Shown piece by piece: positions 59,073 to 64,000 of a DNA stretch of 64,000 nt. Made by a program: the position numbers and the translations under genes. The DNA lies in assembly GCA_963747005.1 (NCBI GenBank), contig CAVVDT010000015.1, forward strand, positions 124,001-188,000, given 5' to 3'. Origin of the DNA: CAVVDT01 sp963747005 (GTDB lineage Bacteria > Pseudomonadota > Alphaproteobacteria > Rhizobiales > Aestuariivirgaceae). A model generated the notes under the pieces. It saw only the letters and a program-made list of their open reading frames with translations, was not told the origin of the DNA and ran no database searches. Numbering within the stretch: position 1 is the first letter of the stretch; each line of letters starts with the position of its first letter.

Positions 59073-59555
59073 ATGCGCATCACCATTGCGGCCATCGGCC
59101 GCATGAAGGCCGGGCCCGAACATGACCTGACCGAAACTTACCTCGCCCGGTCCCGCGCCATGGGGCGCCAGGCGGGCATTACAGCCGTCGATGCACGCGA
59201 TTATGGCGAATCGACCACTGCCAGCCCCGACCAGCGCCGCAGCGAAGAGGCGCGCCGGTTGCTGCGGGGGATTGACGCTGAAGCTTTCGTGATCGCCCTC
59301 GACGAACACGGCACCGCCATGGCAAGCGAGGCCTTTGCGGCCCGTCTTGCCCGGCTTGTCGCCGCAGGCCGGGCCGAAGCCGCCTTTCTGATCGGCGGCC
59401 CGGACGGCCACGACCCCGCCCTCGTTGCCCGCGCCGACCTGGTGCTGGCTTTCGGTCCCATGACCTGGCCGCATCGCCTTGCCCGCGCCATGTTGGCCGA
59501 ACAGATTTACCGGGCGGTCACCATTTTGGTTAATCATCCGTATCACCGGGCCTGA
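59073..59555 (+). CDS. rlmH: 23S rRNA (pseudouridine1915-N3)-methyltransferase
   Basis: A 160-aa SPOUT methyltransferase: MRITIAAIGRMKAGPEHDL at the start, FLIGGPDGHDPALVARADLVLAFGPMTWPHRLARAMLAEQIYRAVTILVNHPYHRA is the knot region and signature C-terminus. It methylates pseudouridine 1915 in helix 69. 18 bp after rsfS, the conserved neighbour. Confidence 0.96.
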   Translation: MRITIAAIGRMKAGPEHDLTETYLARSRAMGRQAGITAVDARDYGESTTASPDQRRSEEARRLLRGIDAEAFVIALDEHGTAMASEAFAARLARLVAAGRAEAAFLIGGPDGHDPALVARADLVLAFGPMTWPHRLARAMLAEQIYRAVTILVNHPYHRA

Positions 59556-59638
59556 AGGCGTATTGACGGCGGAGTGATTCGGCGGCCTCGGGCGCGCACG
59601 CCAAGACGCCAGGTATTGGCAAACAAGGCTGATGCCGG

Positions 59639-60943
59639 GTGTTGTTGCAACCGATCGGGGAGTGGCGGGTGGAGCATTGGCGAGGACTGAGGTGCGCATC
59701 GGCTGCCATCGTGTTGGCGGCGGCGAGCCTCGCTGCGCCCGTCGCCGGCCTGGCTGCCGGATCGCCGGACGCCATGGCCCGGTCCGCCGCCGATCTCGAG
59801 GCCCTGCGCTTGCAGCTCAACCAGGCCGAATCGCAGGCAACCGCCACCGGCAGCGAACTGACGCGCCTTGAAGTGGAGGCCCAGGACCTGTCCCGGCAGC
59901 TCATCGCCACCGCTCAGGCCGTGAAATCACGCGAAGCCATGATCACCGCGGCCGAGCATCGCATCGCCAGCCTCGATGCCGAGGAAAGCCAGCTCACCAC
60001 CAACCTGGCCCGTCGTCGCCATCAGCTTGCCGACCTGCTGGTCGGCCTGCAGCGCCTGGAGCGCAACCCGCCGCCGCCACTGGTCACCCGTCCCGATGAT
60101 GCTCTGGCGGCCATTCGCGGCGCCATGGTGCTCGGCTCCATCGTGCCGGCACTGGAGCGCGAGACCGCCGCCCTCAACCGCGAAATTGCCAGTCTCGCCG
60201 AAGTCCGCGCCGCCAAGCGCAGCGAACGTGACGATTTGGCGCAGAACAATGCCCGCCTCAGCGAGGCACGCAGCGAACTCGTCGGACTGTTGGCTCGCAA
60301 GCAGGCACTGATCGCCGGCACCCGCGACCGCCACGCCGCCGAGCGTGCCCGCGTGCAGGCGCTTGCCGACAAGGCCAAGTCGCTGAGTGACCTGCTCGCC
60401 TCGATCGCCGAGCAACGGCGCCTGAGCCTGCTCCAGGAACATCAGGCGAAACAGGACGCGGAAGCCAAGCGCCAGGAACTGCTTAACCGGCCGCATATGG
60501 CTTTCGCCGCTTCCCGGGGCCGCCTGGACTATCCGGCACAGGGCCAGATCCTGCGAGATTTTGGCGCCGCCGACGGCTATGGCGGCATCTCCCACGGGCT
60601 TTTCATCGCTACCCGCAAGGATGCCCAGGTGACCGCTCCGGCCGACGGCACGGTGGAATTTGCCGGACCCTTTCGCACCTATGGGGAACTCTTGATCTTG
60701 AACGTCGGAGGGGGCTATCATGTGTTGTTGGCAGGCCTTGGCGAGATCAGCACGCAAAGCGGTCAATATGTCAGGGCGGGTGAACCCGTCGGTGTGATGG
60801 GCGAGGTACCTGCTCGCGCAACTTTGATCGGCGATCTTCTGGATGATCCCAGGCCGATTCTCTACATTGAATTCCGCAAGGATGGCAGCGCCGTCGATCC
60901 CGCACCTTGGTGGGTCGGCAGCCGTAAAGAGGCTAAAAAGTAA
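59639..60943 (+). CDS. EnvC-like murein hydrolase activator (coiled coil + degenerate LytM)
   Basis: A 434-aa periplasmic protein. A signal sequence lies in residues 18-40, a long coiled coil in about 45-285 and an M23/LytM-like domain in 300-425. The domain lacks catalytic ligands: HxxxD is replaced by SHGLFIATR and the HxH is not evident (GYHVLLAGLG), as in EnvC, which activates amidases rather than cutting peptidoglycan. Start is a GTG at 59639. It shares one base with the ctpA start (TAATG), the usual order in rhizobia. Confidence 0.85.
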   Translation: MLLQPIGEWRVEHWRGLRCASAAIVLAAASLAAPVAGLAAGSPDAMARSAADLEALRLQLNQAESQATATGSELTRLEVEAQDLSRQLIATAQAVKSREAMITAAEHRIASLDAEESQLTTNLARRRHQLADLLVGLQRLERNPPPPLVTRPDDALAAIRGAMVLGSIVPALERETAALNREIASLAEVRAAKRSERDDLAQNNARLSEARSELVGLLARKQALIAGTRDRHAAERARVQALADKAKSLSDLLASIAEQRRLSLLQEHQAKQDAEAKRQELLNRPHMAFAASRGRLDYPAQGQILRDFGAADGYGGISHGLFIATRKDAQVTAPADGTVEFAGPFRTYGELLILNVGGGYHVLLAGLGEISTQSGQYVRAGEPVGVMGEVPARATLIGDLLDDPRPILYIEFRKDGSAVDPAPWWVGSRKEAKK

Positions 60944-62310
60944 TGGGAAAGCAATTCTTCAGGTCGATGGGGCTGATCGCAGTCGGCGCGATCGCGGCAA
61001 CCGGTGCATGGCAGGCGATGGATGTCGCCGGTGCAGCGAATACCGAAACCTATCGGCAACTGAACTTGTTCGGTGACGTCTTCGACCGGGTTCTGACGGA
61101 CTATGTGGAAGTTCCCGACCAGGAGAAGCTGATCGATGCTGCCATCAACGGCATGCTGTCTTCGCTCGATCCCCATTCCAGCTACATGAACGCCAAGCGT
61201 TTCCAGGACATGCAGGTCCAGACCCGCGGCGAATTCGGTGGCCTCGGCATCGAGGTGACCATGGAGAACGGGGTCATCAAGGTGGTGTCGCCCATCGATG
61301 GCACGCCCGCCGACCGCGCCGGAATCCTCGCTAACGACCTCATCACCTTCATCGACGGCGAGCAGGTTCAGGGCCTTACCCTGAACCAGGCGGTCGACAA
61401 GATGCGCGGCCGGGTCAATACCAAGATCAAGCTCACCATCGTGCGACCGGGTCGTCCCGATCCCTTCGATGTCGTGGTCACCCGCGATGTCATCCGCATC
61501 AATTCGGTGAAGTCGAATGTTGAAGGCGATATCGGCTATATCCGCATCTCCTCCTTCAACGAACAGACCCAGACCGGCCTTGAGAAGGCCATGGACAAGC
61601 TGAAGGGAACGCTCGGCGACAAGGCCAAGGGCTACATCATCGATCTGCGCAACAATCCGGGCGGCCTGCTCGACCAGGCGATCTCGGTCTCCGATACCTT
61701 CCTCAACAGCGGTGAGATCGTGTCGACGCGCGGCCGCAACGCCTCCGAGACCCAGCGCTTCAGTGCCCAGGCCGGCGATCTGGCCGACGGCAAGAAGATC
61801 GTCGTCCTGGTCAATGGCGGTTCGGCATCGGCATCCGAGATCGTCGCCGGCGCCCTGCAGGATCACAAGCGCGCCACGATCATCGGCACCCGCTCCTTCG
61901 GCAAGGGTTCGGTCCAGACCATCATACCGCTGGGCGGCCAGGGTGCCTTGCGGCTGACCACGGCGCGCTACTTCACGCCATCCGGCAGGTCGATCCAGGC
62001 TGAGGGCATCACCCCTGATATCCGCATCGAAGAGGATGTTCCCGACGACATGAAGGCCCAGAGCATGCTCGATCGCGGTGAGGCCAGCCTGCGGGGCCAC
62101 CTCAAGAACGACGGGATCAAGACGGAAATGAAGGGCTCGTCGTCCTATGTGCCCAAGGACAAGGCCAAGGATATCCAGCTGAAAGAGGCCATCGCCTTCC
62201 TGCACGGCGAGAAGGTCGAGGCCACGCCGCTCCCCGGCAGCAAGGACGCCGTTCAGTCGACCACCAGCCAGACGGAGCAGAAGAAGGCCACCGAGCCGGC
62301 TCAGAACTGA
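60943..62310 (+). CDS. ctpA: S41-family C-terminal processing protease
   Basis: A 455-aa protease. An N-terminal signal-anchor, DYVEVPDQEKLIDAAINGMLSSLDPHSSYMN, a PDZ domain (about 85-170, GGLGIEVTMENGVIKVVSPIDGTPADRAG) and the S41 catalytic part: Ser in NGGSASASEIVAGALQ and Lys in GTRSFGKGSVQTI. The C-terminal Gln/Thr-rich tail is low-complexity. It cleaves periplasmic substrates at their C-termini. A terminator follows 28 bp after the stop. Confidence 0.94.
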   Translation: MGKQFFRSMGLIAVGAIAATGAWQAMDVAGAANTETYRQLNLFGDVFDRVLTDYVEVPDQEKLIDAAINGMLSSLDPHSSYMNAKRFQDMQVQTRGEFGGLGIEVTMENGVIKVVSPIDGTPADRAGILANDLITFIDGEQVQGLTLNQAVDKMRGRVNTKIKLTIVRPGRPDPFDVVVTRDVIRINSVKSNVEGDIGYIRISSFNEQTQTGLEKAMDKLKGTLGDKAKGYIIDLRNNPGGLLDQAISVSDTFLNSGEIVSTRGRNASETQRFSAQAGDLADGKKIVVLVNGGSASASEIVAGALQDHKRATIIGTRSFGKGSVQTIIPLGGQGALRLTTARYFTPSGRSIQAEGITPDIRIEEDVPDDMKAQSMLDRGEASLRGHLKNDGIKTEMKGSSSYVPKDKAKDIQLKEAIAFLHGEKVEATPLPGSKDAVQSTTSQTEQKKATEPAQN

Positions 62311-62337
62311 TCGCGGCAACTGAAAACGCGGAAAAGG

Positions 62338-62360
62338 CGGGCGCTTCGGCGCCCGTTTTT
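62338..62360 (+). terminator. Rho-independent terminator after ctpA
   Basis: CGGGCGC-TTCG-GCGCCCG hairpin with a stable tetraloop, followed by five T. Confidence 0.9.
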
Positions 62361-62459
62361 CATTGCGGCCGAATGGAAGATTCGCTGTACCGCGCGGTTC
62401 GCTATAATGGCGGACGCGAATCACTTTGAGCGTTCGGGCCCGGCAGGCCCAGGGGGCCA

Positions 62460-63626
62460 ATGGCAGACGAATTGAGACAACCCTTGCGGCGGCGGCGCTT
62501 CGGCGATCGCTTCAAGGCGTTGCGGCCGACACCCTTGCTGTTTGCCAGCCTTATGGCGGCACTGATCGCCATCGGCGCCGGCACCTGGATCGCGGTTACG
62601 CCCTATCCCATGGCAGGCGAGCCGGTGGTGACCGTCAAGGTTGCACCGCCCTCCGATCCGGTTGAGACCGCCAGTATCTCCGACGCCAAGAAGGCAGCCG
62701 AGGATGCGGCAAAGGCCGGCGACCTGGCGCCATCCGATGCCCCCAGCGAACCCCAGATCACCATCGTCGGCAATGACGAGGCGTCACTGCCGCCGTCACC
62801 ATCGCGTGACCAGCCGCTGACACCGGCGCCACAGCGGTCGGTGAGCCAGAAGGGTCCCTTCGGCCTGTTGCCGCGCATCTCTGCTTCCGGCCGGACGCCG
62901 CTCGACGTCTATGCCCGCGACGTCGACCCCAGGACGCTGGCCAGCAGCCAGCCCAAGGTAGCGTTGCTGATCGGCGGCATGGGGATCAACGCCGAGCTCA
63001 CGCTCAAGGCCATTTCCGAACTGCCGGGCAATGTGAGCTTTGCCTTTGCCCCCTATGGCAAGGGTGTGCAGAAGCTTGTCGACAAGGCGCGCGCGGCCGG
63101 CCACGAGGCGTTCCTGCAGGTGCCGATGGAGCCGTTCGGCTACCCGTCCGTCAATCCCGGTGAGCGCACCCTGCTGGCGGCACCGGCCGACGGCGCCAAT
63201 CTCGACAACCTCATGTGGTTCATGAGCCGCTTTTCCGGCTATGTCGGCATCACCAATTACATGGGCGCCCGCCTCGCGAGCGATGGTCCCGCGTTGCGCC
63301 CGATCCTGTCGGAACTGAAGAAGCGTGGCCTGGTGTTCCTCAATGACGGCTCGATCTCCGGCGACCTTGCCAGCCGCCTCGGCCAGTCCCTCGGCCTCGA
63401 CACGGCACGCGCCAGCCTCATCATCGATTCATCGAGCAGCACCGAGGACATCGTCGCCAGCCTGAAGCAGCTTGAAGACCAGGCCCGCGGCGGCACCATC
63501 GCTCTGGGCACCGGCACCGGACTTGCCACCACCATCGAGGCCATTGCCGGCTGGGCGCGCGACCTGAATGCCCGCGGCTTTGTGCTGGTGCCCGCCTCCA
63601 GCCTGTTTCGCGCCCGCACCGGATGA
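62460..63626 (+). CDS. Divergent polysaccharide deacetylase family protein
   Basis: A 388-aa protein. One membrane helix (about 25-47) anchors it; a Pro/Ala-rich linker (60-130) leads to the deacetylase-like domain (about 150-385): VALLIGGMGINAELTLKAISELPGNVSFAFAPYG, HEAFLQVPMEPFGYPSVNPGERTLL, and NYMGARLASDG. The family (PF04748) lies in operons with ctpA and rppH in alphaproteobacteria; the substrate is unknown. Its stop overlaps the rppH start by 4 bp (ATGA). Confidence 0.9.
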   Translation: MADELRQPLRRRRFGDRFKALRPTPLLFASLMAALIAIGAGTWIAVTPYPMAGEPVVTVKVAPPSDPVETASISDAKKAAEDAAKAGDLAPSDAPSEPQITIVGNDEASLPPSPSRDQPLTPAPQRSVSQKGPFGLLPRISASGRTPLDVYARDVDPRTLASSQPKVALLIGGMGINAELTLKAISELPGNVSFAFAPYGKGVQKLVDKARAAGHEAFLQVPMEPFGYPSVNPGERTLLAAPADGANLDNLMWFMSRFSGYVGITNYMGARLASDGPALRPILSELKKRGLVFLNDGSISGDLASRLGQSLGLDTARASLIIDSSSSTEDIVASLKQLEDQARGGTIALGTGTGLATTIEAIAGWARDLNARGFVLVPASSLFRARTG

Positions 63627-64000
63627 ACCCCATGTCCAGACCCGCAAGCGATCCGTCGAAGTTGCCCTACCGCCCGTGCGTTGGCGTTGCCCTCTTCAAC
63701 CGCCAGGGCCTCGTCTGGATCGGCCGTCGCCGCGACAAGCAGAACGATGAAGGCATCGGGCAATGGTGGCAGATGCCGCAGGGCGGCATCGATGCGGGCG
63801 AAAACCCGGCCCAGGCCGCCATGCGCGAATTGAAGGAGGAAACTGGTGTGACCTCCGCCGAGGTGATCGCCGAGGCACCCGAATGGCTCACTTACGACCT
63901 GCCCGCCCACCTCATCGGCATCTCCTGGAAGGGGCGCTATCGCGGCCAGAAGCAGAAATGGTTCGCGTATCGCTTCTTTGGCGAGGACACAGAGATCGAT
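63623..64000 (+). CDS. rppH: RNA pyrophosphohydrolase (3' part outside window)
   Basis: The first 126 codons of a Nudix enzyme. YRPCVGVALFNRQGLVWIGRR and WWQMPQGGIDAGENPAQAAMRELKEETGV (Nudix box with its three catalytic Glu) are followed by the RppH-typical KGRYRGQKQKWFAYRFFGED. It removes pyrophosphate from mRNA 5' ends, opening them to decay. ATG at 63623 overlaps the previous stop; a second ATG three codons later is possible. Confidence 0.94.
   Translation, partial: MNPMSRPASDPSKLPYRPCVGVALFNRQGLVWIGRRRDKQNDEGIGQWWQMPQGGIDAGENPAQAAMRELKEETGVTSAEVIAEAPEWLTYDLPAHLIGISWKGRYRGQKQKWFAYRFFGEDTEID

Overview
The window is GC-rich and reads as a chromosome segment of an alphaproteobacterium of the order Hyphomicrobiales (Rhizobiales). 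The evidence is core gene order (leuD near leuB-asd; sdhCDAB; rplU-rpmA-GNAT-obgE-proB-proA-nadD-rsfS-rlmH-envC-ctpA-rppH), two copies of a palindromic repeat common in that order, and typical families such as BA14K, DUF3309 and DUF1330. Genus is not resolvable by eye.

Region 1 (1-22.7 kb) is core or near-core metabolism. It holds a partial glutamine amidotransferase, two SDR oxidoreductases, an FAA-family hydrolase, leuD, an MltB-type transglycosylase, an M23 peptidase, leuB, asd, a minus-strand run (PLP dehydratase, pdxY, FAD oxidoreductase), a lyase/hydratase pair that looks like part of the ethylmalonyl-CoA pathway, the full succinate dehydrogenase operon, and a two-component system whose response regulator carries a +1 frameshift.

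Region 2 (about 22.7-52.5 kb) is an accessory island bounded by two different tyrosine recombinases. On the left are integrase, HTH protein and AlpA-like genes (23.1-24.9 kb). On the right is a P4-type integrase (51.2-52.4 kb) next to a 49-nt 3' remnant of tRNA-Arg. Inside are decayed genes and IS630 remnants (25.7-27.4 kb), ion-transport membrane genes (27.7-31.2 kb), an intact ISL3 element, a dead IS1182 element, and a dense general-stress module (33.8-50.8 kb). The module carries DUF6600, DUF3309, CsbD, BA14K, a Crp/Fnr regulator, an RpoH-type sigma factor, GlsB/YeaQ, an AI-2E-type permease (interrupted by an amber codon), a DUF883 protein, cold-shock protein, groESL with a CIRCE-like operator, and a membrane-anchored protein with a sigma-70 region 1.1-like domain.

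The most interesting signal is a 16-bp operator-like motif with CRP geometry (perfect palindrome TGTGCAATATTGCACA upstream of the Crp/Fnr gene). Recognisable variants lie upstream of at least seven other stress genes of the island, including both csbD copies and rpoH. This suggests a self-contained, autoregulated stress regulon. A small stress cassette (65-aa protein, DUF3309, CsbD, BA14K) is present twice about 14 kb apart, with a 192-bp perfectly identical stretch covering csbD and its promoter.

Region 3 (52.6-64 kb) is core again: tRNA-Ser(CGA), ribosomal proteins L21 and L27, ObgE GTPase, proline synthesis (proB, proA), NAD synthesis (nadD), ribosome maturation (rsfS, rlmH), an EnvC-like activator, C-terminal protease CtpA, a divergent polysaccharide deacetylase and the start of rppH, mostly in overlapping plus-strand genes.
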